Source of the DNA: Pelagophyceae sp. CCMP2097
Lineage: Eukaryota > Sar > Pelagophyceae
Direction: 5' to 3'
Assembly: GCA_026770575.1 (NCBI GenBank)
Contig: MU657214.1
Span: forward strand, 286,178 to 303,199
Length of the DNA stretch: 17,022 nucleotides
Position 1 is the stretch's first letter. Every line of letters starts with the position of its first letter. Below the pieces are notes generated by a model. It did no database searches. It saw only the letters and a list, made by a program, of their open reading frames with translations, and was not told where the DNA came from. Shown here piece after piece: positions 8,401 through 16,691 of the stretch. The translations under genes and the position numbers were made by a program.

Positions 8401-11400
8401 CGATGCCGACGAAGACGTGTCGCTGCCCGTCTCCGCGCCGGCCAAGTCTGCGGATGACCGGGCGTCGTCTGCGAAAAAGGAGCACAAGTCGGCAAAGGCG
8501 GCCTTGTTGAAGGAGGCGCCCAGGCCTCACGCGGAGCCGAAAAAGGCCCCCGCGCCTTCGCGGTCTTCCAAGACGGCGTCGCCGCGGCCTGGGGCCAAGC
8601 CGTTGCCGGGGGCGAAGAAGGTCGCGCCGGCAAAGGCCGTGCCAAAGGTGGTGGTGCCGAAACTCGCTCCCGCAAAGCCAGCGCCCGCAAAGGCGGGCAA
8701 GATCCCCAAGAAGCAGTCCGCAAAGGAGACTTCGCCGGACAAGGCGTTCAACGAGAAGAACGAGTCGAAGGAGGAGCCTTGGAAGAAAGCGCCGAAGAAG
8801 TTTTCCGCCATGGCCGTCGCCTTTTCTGCTTACCGAGCGGCCATCGACGCCGCGGCCGCGGCGGACAAGGCTGCGCGCGAGGCCTGCGAGGCGCGCGATT
8901 CGTGGGATCGAGACGTGGCGGCGGAGGCGGCGGCGCATGCCGCGCAGAGAGCGGCGGCGAGGCTGCAAGCGGCGCAGCACAAGGCTGCAAAGGCCAAGCA
9001 AAAAGCCCTTCGGGAGCAGGCCGCGCGCGACCGCGAAGACGAGGCTCTACGGAGCGACCGCGCGGAGCTGCTCGACGACGTTGGAGATGCTCTGGACCAG
9101 AAGTTTGAAAGCGTGGAAGCGTTCCTTTTCGGGCCCTCGTGGTCCGAGGCGCGCGACTTGGACGCATCCGATGACGGGTCCGAGGAGGACCGCAATTCGA
9201 GGGGCGTTTTGCAGCGCGCGGTGGACGCTTTGGAGGCGGCGGCGGACGCTTTGCACCGGAAAATGGAGTCGAAAGCGGCGTTCAAGGCCGCGGACGTGGA
9301 CGAAGCGTCGGAGAACGGCAAAGTCAAGGCTGCAAAGTGGCTCGTCCTCGACGCCGTCTCGGGCCATCTGGCGCAAAGACCGTCGGGGCGAATGGTCGGT
9401 TGTTTAGAGGAGAACACGGCGAGGGCGGCGACTGCTCGGGACAAGGCCACTTGCGGTTTATCCGTTGCCAAGTGGCGCGCGCCGGCCGGCGCGGCCATGC
9501 CTTTAAGTGTGGAGGCGCCCGAGGGCGTCGACGACTGTTTGTACGACGGGTTGGAGTCTGCGCCTTTGTACGCGGCCAACGTCTTGGTGCACGACGCGGA
9601 CGGCTTCAAACAGCGATTGGAATCTTTCGTGCGAGCCCGCGAGGAGCGCACCGAGCAGGCGTGGGCCGACGACGCGGACGCGTATCTGGAGCAGCGGCGG
9701 GTTTGGAAAGCTTCGATCACAAAGTGGGAGGTGAAGAGAGAGGCTCGGGTTCGCCGCGAGGACCGATCTGTCCGAGCGGCAACGGCGAGGGGCGGCTTGT
9801 ACGCCATCGACGCCGTGCGGCCCAGCGCGGCGCACGCCGCGACGGCGAGCGCGGCGACTGCGCTGAATGCGGCTGCGTTGGTGACTGCTTGCGGCCTCGG
9901 GAGCCGGTCTTTGTCAGCGGCAGCGTTCGACGACAAACATGCATCAACCAACGAGCTTCTCACAAGGCGCGCTCGGTCCGAAGCTTTGGAGCACGAGCGG
10001 ATGGTCTCCGAGCTGGTGGCGACGACGGCTCGGGACGCCAAGCTCGCTTCGGGGCTGGCGACGGACCTGCCCCCGTACCGCCCACGAGGCGACTTTGGCG
10101 ACTTGGAGGCGCGGGCGGCTTTAGACCACGAGGCTCTACGGGTCTCCGACGCGGCGGCGCACCAGGCCGCGTCGCGCTACGACTCGTCGTGGAGCGACCT
10201 CGAAAAGTTGATCTTCTTGGATAAGTTCCTCCAGTACCCAAAGAATTTCAGCCGGATAGCCGCCTACCTGGCGCACAAGCGCCCGCGCGACTGCGTGCGC
10301 TTGTACTACGACAGCAAGTACGACGTCGATTACAAGGCTCTGCTGAGGGAGCACCAGCAGCGGCGGCGAGGTGTGCGGGTCTGTTGGGACGTCTGTTCCA
10401 AAGCAGTCACTTCCTTCGGAGGTGAGCTTGACCACGACCCGGAGAGCGACGTCGTCCGCTTCCGCTTGCCGGACGACTCTTCGGCGTCTTGTACACACGA
10501 AAGGCACCCGCCAAGAGACGCGCGCTCTTCGCGGGAACGGGAACGCGTCGTGGAACGTTTAAAAGCGGCCGACAGGGCCGACAAGGCCGACCTCGCACGG
10601 GCGCAGAACTCGCCGGCGGGCGAGCCGTTGGCCAACCGCGGCGGGACTCTGCTGCAACCGGCGTTTGCGGGTTTTACGCAGGCGCCCGTCCCACAGCCCG
10701 TCGCGGGCCGCGCGACGCCGCCGCACAAGCGGGCTCGGCCTAGAGACGCGCCCGACTACCCCTACGCCGCGGCAAGACTGCCTCCTCTGGACACGTCTCA
10801 ACCGCCGCATCGAGCGCCGTCGCCACTGCGTTCGCCGCTGCTGTCGCCCAACCCGGACCCGCGGCCACCCGTGCTCATGGCGTCTGCGACTTCGCCGTTG
10901 GCGCGGTCGCCTTTGAACGCGGGTTCGAACGCGGGGCAGTATGGCGCTTACCGCCCGGGAAGAACGCCTGCTTATGAGCCTCCGGCCTACGAGCCAGCGG
11001 CGTACCACACGGAGCCCCCGTACGCGGCGTTTTTGCAGCACCGCCAGCTCTCGCAGTTGTCGCAGCAGTTTGCGCAGCAGTCCAGTCAACAATTCGCTCA
11101 GCAGACTTATTACTCGCAGCTGGCCATGCACGCAAACCAACAGCACGCGAACCAGCACGCGCAGCAGCAATTGCAGCAACAAAGAGCGCAGCAGCTGGCC
11201 CAGCAGCTGGCGCAGCAGCACGCGGCGGCGGTGGCTGCTTACACGCAGGAGCAGGCATACAACCAGCAGAGACTGACGCAGCCTTACGTTCGAGCGGCTT
11301 CGCCTCCGCCGAGGTGTAATTCGCCGCAGAGGCCATCGTCGCCGCCGCCCGACGGCCCGCTCTCCTTCTTCCCGGGCCCGCTCTTCGGCCGCGCCGCCGG

Positions 11401-12235
11401 CGACGCGGCCACTCCGGCGCGGCCGCGGCCGCAACTCCCGCACGCGTACACGGCGGAGCAGCAGTACGCCGCGGAGCACTCGTTTGCGCACGAGGCGCAC
11501 CAGGCCTACGTCGAAAACGCGCAGGCGTACGCGCACGACGCGCAAGCGGCCATGGAGAGGCAAGCTTCGTTGGAAAGATCTCGGAAGTATCTCGCTTCCA
11601 CTACTCGGCACGCGCCGGGCCACCTGCTCGGGCAGCCGGCGCATTCGGCGCCGGTGCTGGACTTGGACCTGCTTCGGAGGCAACTGCACCCGGGCGCGCT
11701 GCCGGGCTTTGCGCCCGCAGACGCGCCTCAGTCGTTCCAGCCGTTCCAGCTCGCCTGCGCGCCAGACGACGACTTTGCCGCCGCGCGCGCGGCCGCGGCC
11801 GCGGCGCTGCTCCAACCCCGCGACTTTGAGCCCGACCGCGCCGCCGCCAGCTGGTGGCCCCAGCGCGCAGACGGGCAAGCCGTGCCCGCGTACCGGCCCG
11901 CGCCGCCCTCGGCGCAGGGCCCGTCCGAGGCCGCGCCGGCGCTCGACCTCGCGACTCTCGGATTCGCGCCGGCGTTTGCGCCCGTTGAGGCGGAGGTGAT
12001 ACCACGGCCAATGTCGGTCGACAAACAGCGATCTTCCATGGACGTCGACGACGGCGGCGACGAGGACGCGCGACCACGGCGCGACGACGACCCCGACGCC
12101 GCGCCGGCCGCGGGCGGCGAGCCGGCGCGCGCGGCCGCGGCCGCGGCCGAAGAGAATCCCAACGAGGGCCGCGCCGCCGCGGCGAGTGAACCGTCGGCCG
12201 ACGATACGGGGCTCCCACCCGCGCCCGACTCATAA
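5459..12235 (+). CDS. NCoR/SMRT/POWERDRESS-like SANT-domain corepressor
   Basis: This single open frame of 2258 residues starts at the first in-frame ATG. A SANT domain at about 1576-1632 (SSWSDLEKLIFLDKFLQYPK, then NFSRIAAYL and VRLYYDSK) matches the first SANT, or deacetylase-activating, domain of NCoR and SMRT. In those proteins it activates a class I histone deacetylase in the nucleus. A basic QQRRRG follows, as in the animal proteins. Before it come three GWGxGL motifs (911-916, 946-951, 966-971), a signature I recall from plant POWERDRESS-type proteins. A Lys/Ala/Pro-rich linker (about 1000-1108) and an Ala-rich coiled coil (about 1118-1218) follow. The N-terminal 800 residues are disordered, with RDGP, RDTSREP, RDQQRG and DDRRHDE repeats and a run of ten prolines. 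A Gln-rich region spans about 1859-1938 and the C-terminus is acidic. I see no second SANT domain. The frame also opens upstream to 5333, but without an ATG. Confidence 0.88.
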   Translation: MDRAHAGTKRPRSSSSEEGKTSLSPRREGPFRFPGRSASGPDDSPSAGEVAESGRDAAAQRPSLNVASSPRVPPPPGPGSARSNSGRGPQNSNFSGRWAGCVDAAGENARLFNGGNDGGWPRSLWRGEVADWPRGLNTARPRRRPWRAPASAARRACRVSPLPLPGASGSQVRLKFEPETILIRPSGGQNGQTFSPRQQGNFVGGRGNGGYAQQCRSGVFGESLFEKRASSVCASTLPLRGGPGDSWRGRRHDDGGKGGRHDDGGKGRYAGANGGPPASDQGGKGKGGARWGPPPGRDGPRDGPRDGPRDGPRDGQRDGQRPSGFDIPPRCDNDTPRGRDETRGRDEARGRGDTPRGRDGSRDTSREPRDSSREHRDTSRDTSREPRDTSREPRDPPRDSPTNGRDAAFKKGGHGNNRKTSAFDVMPHQMPHPSAAHPYGGPPRASPRASPHVLPRQSPFLGSRSPSNTSLAPGQLSPSAFTLDGGSRTHHGRFPQQLASPPPPPPPPPPARQAENVKACDGPRDGRDGPRDGPRDGRDRQTASWGQDPRDAVGAFSQPRGGDQRDQQRGDQQRGDQSRGGADQSRGATPGGQYRGAPGDRPPEAFPGGGYNVRRTDSDNVRRNDAAPGARRPDERAQEPRGRPDDMQRGRSDGPDHRDGRDRRGQDDRRQDDRRHDEDRRHDEDRGHEERHHGDHRGGHERSGHGDNRGPGHGIPGPPPPPGASPRDGRRSNFSNVPPAGGGGYQGDGPRGKFDGRNGSQTPGGQRDHRDDHRDQRDARGDDHRDARGDQRDQREGRQSPHLVPGRSPVAGYHRSDDERRRADGPMLPLSLTESPERRRLPARSGGSPNTLGEGTPVPPPGRDGRAEAAPMMPSPHDAPAMPPRSKSDASDEAGSPTARLGETPRVTRVGWGMGLAQPREAPPPMPRMAGGEAEADVSTTKPSLGWGRGLSEGRADAKSAKPSLGWGQGLSKVSSNALCDDADEDVSLPVSAPAKSADDRASSAKKEHKSAKAALLKEAPRPHAEPKKAPAPSRSSKTASPRPGAKPLPGAKKVAPAKAVPKVVVPKLAPAKPAPAKAGKIPKKQSAKETSPDKAFNEKNESKEEPWKKAPKKFSAMAVAFSAYRAAIDAAAAADKAAREACEARDSWDRDVAAEAAAHAAQRAAARLQAAQHKAAKAKQKALREQAARDREDEALRSDRAELLDDVGDALDQKFESVEAFLFGPSWSEARDLDASDDGSEEDRNSRGVLQRAVDALEAAADALHRKMESKAAFKAADVDEASENGKVKAAKWLVLDAVSGHLAQRPSGRMVGCLEENTARAATARDKATCGLSVAKWRAPAGAAMPLSVEAPEGVDDCLYDGLESAPLYAANVLVHDADGFKQRLESFVRAREERTEQAWADDADAYLEQRRVWKASITKWEVKREARVRREDRSVRAATARGGLYAIDAVRPSAAHAATASAATALNAAALVTACGLGSRSLSAAAFDDKHASTNELLTRRARSEALEHERMVSELVATTARDAKLASGLATDLPPYRPRGDFGDLEARAALDHEALRVSDAAAHQAASRYDSSWSDLEKLIFLDKFLQYPKNFSRIAAYLAHKRPRDCVRLYYDSKYDVDYKALLREHQQRRRGVRVCWDVCSKAVTSFGGELDHDPESDVVRFRLPDDSSASCTHERHPPRDARSSRERERVVERLKAADRADKADLARAQNSPAGEPLANRGGTLLQPAFAGFTQAPVPQPVAGRATPPHKRARPRDAPDYPYAAARLPPLDTSQPPHRAPSPLRSPLLSPNPDPRPPVLMASATSPLARSPLNAGSNAGQYGAYRPGRTPAYEPPAYEPAAYHTEPPYAAFLQHRQLSQLSQQFAQQSSQQFAQQTYYSQLAMHANQQHANQHAQQQLQQQRAQQLAQQLAQQHAAAVAAYTQEQAYNQQRLTQPYVRAASPPPRCNSPQRPSSPPPDGPLSFFPGPLFGRAAGDAATPARPRPQLPHAYTAEQQYAAEHSFAHEAHQAYVENAQAYAHDAQAAMERQASLERSRKYLASTTRHAPGHLLGQPAHSAPVLDLDLLRRQLHPGALPGFAPADAPQSFQPFQLACAPDDDFAAARAAAAAALLQPRDFEPDRAAASWWPQRADGQAVPAYRPAPPSAQGPSEAAPALDLATLGFAPAFAPVEAEVIPRPMSVDKQRSSMDVDDGGDEDARPRRDDDPDAAPAAGGEPARAAAAAAEENPNEGRAAAASEPSADDTGLPPAPDS
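6346..7850 (+). repeat. Coding repeats: Arg-Asp-rich blocks of the corepressor
   Basis: Separate blocks encode DGPR/DGQR (6346-6410), RGRDE and DTSREPR (6470-6660), DGPRDGR (7019-7080), RDQQRG (7145-7220), DDRRHDE (7455-7590) and DHRDQRDARG (7756-7850). Codon choice is nearly constant within a block (GAC GGG CCG CGC-like), which shows recent expansion by slippage or unequal exchange. Arg/Asp dipeptides resemble the RD/RE/RS tails of RNA-associated nuclear proteins; a role here is inference. Confidence 0.8.
11034..11275 (+). repeat. Coding repeat: glutamine-rich region of the corepressor
   Basis: About 80 residues rich in Gln with interspersed Ala, His and Leu, such as QQFAQQSSQQFAQQ and AQQLAQQLAQQH. 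Such regions are common in transcription cofactors and often mediate weak multivalent contacts. Confidence 0.8.
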
Positions 12236-12555
12236 CACCAGAGCAGATCTCCAAGAACGCGCCCCGTGGTGCTTTGGGTCTTCGGCAGGTTTACGGCGGG
12301 TGATGTTTACGTGAGCCCGTGGAGAGTCGCGTGGCGGCCCTTTTTCGGATGCGATGACGTCGGAGTATGTACAGGACGGGCGGGGATGCGCAAGCCGTCT
12401 TCTTCTGGCCGCGGCGGCGAGCGGCTGCGAGCGGGTTTGGGGGCTGCGAGCGGAGCGGCTTCGAGCGGCTCGGGGGTTGCTTACGCGACGCGTCTCGTGC
12501 GGCTCTGGGGGCTGCGACCGGCTCTGGGCCGCGAGCTGCCGCGGGGCCTTTGCGC
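12236..12555. other. Convergent 3' region between the corepressor and ABCG genes
   Basis: These 320 bases lie between the TAA of the corepressor and the TGA of the ABCG gene. The right half has loosely repeated words (GCGGCTTCGAGCGG, GGGGGCTGCGA). I see no AATAAA signal and no supported reading frame; ORFs crossing it have no protein family character. Confidence 0.5.
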
Positions 12556-15500
12556 TCAGCGCCGTTCAAACGCGAAGAGCCAGTACGACAGCGCCGTCGC
12601 CGCGTCCGCAATCTGCGCGGGGGGCGTGTGAGCGGCGGTGTTTTGGAAACGCGTGTCAAAGAAACCGCTCGCAAGAGCAATTGGTCAGAGCAATTGGTCA
12701 GAGATGGAAAAAAACGACTACTCACAATGCCAAACCATGCCAGGAAGACGTGGTCCTGCGTCGCCACCGCGCCGGCCCCGAAGCCGAAGCAGTGCAGGAT
12801 CTGCTCGCCGCCGTAAGGAGGCGACCTGACTGACTGGCCGCCGATTTTGGACGTGATGAACCTAGAGGTGAGGTGAGGGTTGATTCTTTAGATCCCGGAG
12901 GTTGGAGCGGAGATGGGTTGGAGATGGGTTGGAGATGGGTTGGAGATGGGTTGGAGATGGGTTGGAGTGGTACGGTATGGCGTGCGGCTCCGGAATCCCC
13001 TCTTCACGTCTCGACCGGCTCGAAATCTCCCCCCGGCGTGCCTCTCGCAGCTCTGGTCGTGATCCCGCGGCACAATATGGTTTTGCCGACGGACGCGGGA
13101 GCAAACAAATCCGTCACGTGCTCAAACTGATGGATCGCCAAGGCCTCAAACCCGTGCGACGCCGGCAGCACGTACCCGGCGACGTACCACCCCTTGGACA
13201 GGTCGGTGGGTGCGACGAAGAAGCCGCACAATAATAAAGAGAATAATAGAGCGAGAGACGCGCCCGCGGCCGCCACGGCATCCCTCGGCGCGATGCTTCC
13301 GATCAGCCTCCCGACAGCAGCAAAGGCATAATGCAGCTGCGTCGTCGCTGCGACAAAGCCGAAGAGGTCTTGTCTTGTGGCGCAGCAGCGACTGGCGAGG
13401 CCCGTGGTGAGTGAGAGTAGAATCGGAGGCGCGATCCTCAGGCAAAGAGCATCTCCGATTATCGCCGACGCCACAAAGGCCGGCCCCGCCGTGTACGAGT
13501 CCCGCTCCCGCGCGAAAAGGCGAGTGGCGCGCCTGCATCTTGGAGGCGCTGTTAAAGTCGACAGGCCCGTGTACGCACAAAGGATAAAGGCCAAGCCCAA
13601 CCTGTCTTGGATCCCCGCCGAAGTGTGGTTCCTCCCCGGCATGTCCGAGTAGACTCCGCCGAGGACGGCGCCGAGGATGACGGGGGGGACATAGTGCAGG
13701 GCCAGAGCCACTTTATCGCGCCACACGTTTGTCAGTTCCCTATAGGCGAGGACTGTAATTTGGTATCCAAACGGCGCAAAGGCCCGCGACCGCGGCGCGC
13801 ATTGAGACTCGACCACGGAAGACGGACGCCGAGACGGCGAGGCGCAGCCGCCGTCTCCCAAAGAAGACCGCGGGCTCGCGTTCGCGCCGTCGCCGAGCAG
13901 CGGCGTATTGCGGCCGGGGCTCCGCGGCGCTTCTCCGCTGCCGTTGAGCGGCGAGATGGTCCACGCTTCCGCGGCGCCGAGGGCCGAGCAGGCGTCTACG
14001 AGCAAGTCGGCAGCGTTCTTCGCCGAATCGAACACGTTTCGTTCTTCCAGCCAGACACGAGCTTCAAACGGCGAGCCGTAAAACGCGATGCGGCCTTTTG
14101 CGACGAGAGCGACAGAGTCGAGAGCTGCAAAGATCTCCCTTCGAGGCTGGTGCAGCACCGCCACGACGGTGCACCTCGACCGCGCCGCCACCGCCGATAA
14201 TCTACGGCAGACGAGCAGCGCGGTGGCGGCGTCGAGGCCCGTCGTCGGCTCGTCGGCGAAGAGGAAGCGCTTTCGAGCGAGGAGCTCGCAGGCCTAGGTG
14301 CTTCATCTCATTCCCAAGAGGCGAAAAGCTGGTCACAAGATCGTTTGCCCGTTTTCTCTCTTTTGGGCTCTTTGATTGCTTCAAAAACGCTTTTTCTAAA
14401 CAAAATACATTTTCGAGCTCCCGTTTCGACGAGGCCCGTCCATCTCAAGGCTCCTCCGCGTCAAAGACGCCGCTTCGCCACGATGGTGACGCGCCGCCGC
14501 TGCCCGCCCGAGAGCGCGTCCAGGCGGACGTCCAAACGAGCCTCGAGGCCCAAACGCCGTGCCTCGCGGCGGGCCGCGCGCTTCGTCCGCTTCGTGGGCC
14601 AATCTTTCGGAAGTCGCAGCCTTGCATGGAAGGCCAAGTGCTCCATCGCCGTCAGCGCCGCCGGCAGCACGTCGTCCTGCGGCGCGTACGCCGAAAGCCT
14701 TCGAAGCTGCGTCGGCGTGGCAGCGCAGCCTCCGACTAAAACAGACCCTCGGACCCGGCCAGAAGTCCTCCTCCCTGCCAAAACGTCCAGCAGCGAAGAC
14801 TTGCCCGCGCCGGAAGGCCCGAGGAGCGCGGTTAAGCCTTGTGCGACAGGTTGTAAAGAGCAGTCGTCGAGCACTCGAAATTTATTTTCCGACACAGTTA
14901 TGGTCATGTTCACACCCCGCATCTGCAGGTCCGGCGTCGCCTTTTCCAGCAAGACCACCTTTGAAACGTACTCGGCAGAGACGCGAAACGCCTGAACAAG
15001 AAGCGGCTTTTCCAGGCACTTGATAAGGCCGGTGCGGATGCGCACCAGCGCCGAGGCGACACCTTCGACGGCCGCAAGCAGACCCTCCGCGTCCGCCGCC
15101 GCCAGCATCGCGCCCTCGGCCGCCATGCCGTCGGAAGCGTCGTGCGATACAAGCTCTAAAGTCGTCACGGCGTCGCTTAGAGGCGCGGCGTCCAACGGCA
15201 GATTCGGCAACGCGTCGAGCAAGGCAATTGAGGCGCCTTGGACTTTTGAAACGCTGTGGAGAGCACCTTGCAGAGCGCGCTGCTGCAGCCCGAGCTGCGG
15301 GCGGCAAGCGTTTATGAAAGCGTCGAGCGATTTCAAAACTTTGAAAGCCTCGACCCCACCCACCGCTCCAACGCGGTCGCCCAAGCGCCTCGCCGCGGGT
15401 CCGTCGAGGAAGGCTTCGTAGCGTTGGGCGCCGTCTTGGAAAGATAGGAAGGTTTGCAATGTGATATCGCCGTAGTCTAAACATCTGATGTCACGAGCAT

Positions 15501-16071
15501 CGTCGTCCGACTCATCATCGTCGTCGCCGCCGCCGTCGTCGCTCGCGTGCCGCGGGCACGGCGGGACGAGTCTGGCGGAGAGGAAGGTCATTGCGATCGC
15601 CACGGGAGACGCGGAGACGCTGCGCTCGCGCGCGCCGTCACGCACGCCGTCTTCGGAAAAGCCGTCCAAAGGAGGCCCCGGCGGAGAAAGCTCGCCGCCG
15701 CCCTCGAGCTCCGAGTACTCGCTTTCGCCACCGGGCCGCCGCGGTCGTTTTGTTCGTAGCCAGTCGATGAAGCAGTCGATGAAGTACTTGGATGACAGAA
15801 ACGTATCGTCGCCGCTCCGGATCACGTCGACTAAAGCAGCAATGATCAAAGTGACGAATGTCACGAAAGCAAGTTGCAGCAGCGCGTTATCGGCTTGGTA
15901 CGCGCGGTTCGGGAGATCTAAAGTCGCTAAAATAGCGTCGACGTTGACCGTCACGGTGGGAAACGACTTATCACATTTATGCCCGTCGATTAAATAAGTC
16001 AGAGGCCTTCCTTGACCATCCTTGGCCCCCGCGAGCTCGCCAACAACAGCAGCGCGAAAGGCGTAGAACAT
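12556..16071 (-). CDS. ABCG-family ABC half-transporter with a long N-terminal extension
   Basis: Four exons in coding order, 16071-14482, 14293-13008, 12861-12726 and 12612-12556, give 1022 residues. The nucleotide-binding domain shows Walker A GPSGAGKS (418-425), Q-loop YAPQDD (462-467), signature LSGGQ (520-524), Walker B FLFADEPTTGLD (540-551) and H-loop His578. The order of binding domain before membrane domain is that of the ABCG (White/PDR) family, which exports lipids and other hydrophobic compounds. Five membrane segments follow in exon 2. The sixth (VFLAWFGI plus ADAATALSYWLFAF) is split between exons 3 and 4. The segment FEPVETFITSKIGG, made by joining exons 2 and 3, fits the loop before the last helix. 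About 390 residues precede the binding domain, including a membrane helix at 63-84 and an acidic Ser-rich linker. The frame is open upstream of the ATG to a CATTAG acceptor-like site at 16094, so more 5' exons may exist. Confidence 0.92.
12613..12725 (-). other. Intron 3 of the ABCG gene
   Basis: The donor is the near-ideal GTGAGT (from 12725) and the acceptor is CGCGCAG (ends at 12613), giving 113 bases in phase 0. It holds a 13-bp tandem duplication. The final exon beyond it has only 18 codons plus the stop. Confidence 0.85.
12674..12699. repeat. 13-bp tandem duplication in an intron
   Basis: AGAGCAATTGGTC occurs at 12674-12686 and again at 12687-12699, identical, followed by a further AGAG. 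It is inside ABCG intron 3. Confidence 0.95.
12862..13007 (-). other. Intron 2 of the ABCG gene
   Basis: The donor is GTGAAG (from 13007) and the acceptor is CACCTCTAG (ends at 12862), giving 146 bases in phase 2. It removes the TGA at 13006-13004 that ends the uninterrupted ORF. It contains an 11-bp minisatellite at 12918-12961. Confidence 0.85.
12918..12961. repeat. 11-bp minisatellite, four perfect copies
   Basis: TTGGAGATGGG is repeated at 12918, 12929, 12940 and 12951, flanked by partial copies on both sides. It lies wholly inside ABCG intron 2, where on the coding strand it reads CCCATCTCCAA and adds to the pyrimidine-rich tract. Confidence 0.95.
14294..14481 (-). other. Intron 1 of the ABCG gene
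   Basis: The donor is ATC|GTGGCG (from 14481) and the acceptor is CACCTAG (ends at 14294). The intron is 188 bases, phase 0. It lies between the signature motif and Walker B, so splicing joins RRRVTI to ACELLARKR as in ABCG proteins. The sequence is much more AT-rich than the flanking exons. Confidence 0.9.
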
Positions 16072-16299
16072 GGCGTCGCACGACGCGGCGAACCTAATGA
16101 AGAATCACGTGGCGTATCTTACCAAAGGTTCAAAGGCACTCTGCGAGGACGCAACGCTTTCGGCTCCCGCGAAACGAAAAAGGAGGCCGCTCAAAGCCCC
16201 TTTCCTTTTCGGGACAAAGGCCAGACGGGTATACGGGCAAGGCCAAAACGCGCAAACCCGAGGCGCGCGTGTCAAACCCGTCCTTGCTTCCGCCAAAGG

Positions 16300-16445
16300 A
16301 TGGTCCCTCGGACGGTCGCTCGGGCGCTCCCTTGGGCGGTCCCTTTGGACGGTCACTCGGCTGCCGGCCCCTCGACTGCACCCCCTCTGCGGTGTCCCCT
16401 GCGCAGTTGCTCGGACGGTCGCTCGGATGGTCGCTCGGGCGGGCC
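16300..16445. repeat. Degenerate 12-bp repeat array
   Basis: Variants of GGTCGCTCGGAC recur, clearest at 16311-16325 and 16411-16440, with interruptions. The array marks the left end of the repetitive block upstream of the ABCG gene. Confidence 0.65.
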
Positions 16446-16544
16446 CTTCAAAGAGGCCTCGCAAGCGACCGTGCAAAGGCCTTGTAAGTGGCCGCAAAAG
16501 AGGCCTTACCGGGCCCGCCCGGAGAGCTTTTCAAGGGCCCTTGA

Positions 16545-16616
16545 AAGAGGCCTTGCAAGTGACCGTCCAAGAGGCCTTGCAAGTGGCTGCCAAAGAGGCC
16601 CTGCAGGAGTCCGTCC
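16545..16616. repeat. 24-bp tandem repeat, three copies
   Basis: Units 16545-16568, 16569-16592 and 16593-16616 all begin AAGAGGCC. They are joined without gaps and diverged by a few bases. More diverged relatives occur at about 16449-16510. Because 24 is a multiple of three, one plus-strand frame reads an eight-residue repeat (K/Q)EALQVxx. Confidence 0.85.
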
Positions 16617-16691
16617 GGAGAGCTACTTTGAAAGTCACTTGCCCGGCCTCTGCGCGGTCGCTTGCAAGGCCTCTTTCAAGGCCCTTGCACG

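Noticed and set aside
8830..10041. 403-codon minus-strand frame
   Set aside because: Its Ser/Ala-rich composition mirrors the Ala-rich coiled coil coded on the plus strand; there is no domain.
10380..10600. Second SANT domain expected after the first, as in NCoR
   Set aside because: The sequence after the first SANT has no tryptophan-spaced helix pattern and turns disordered.
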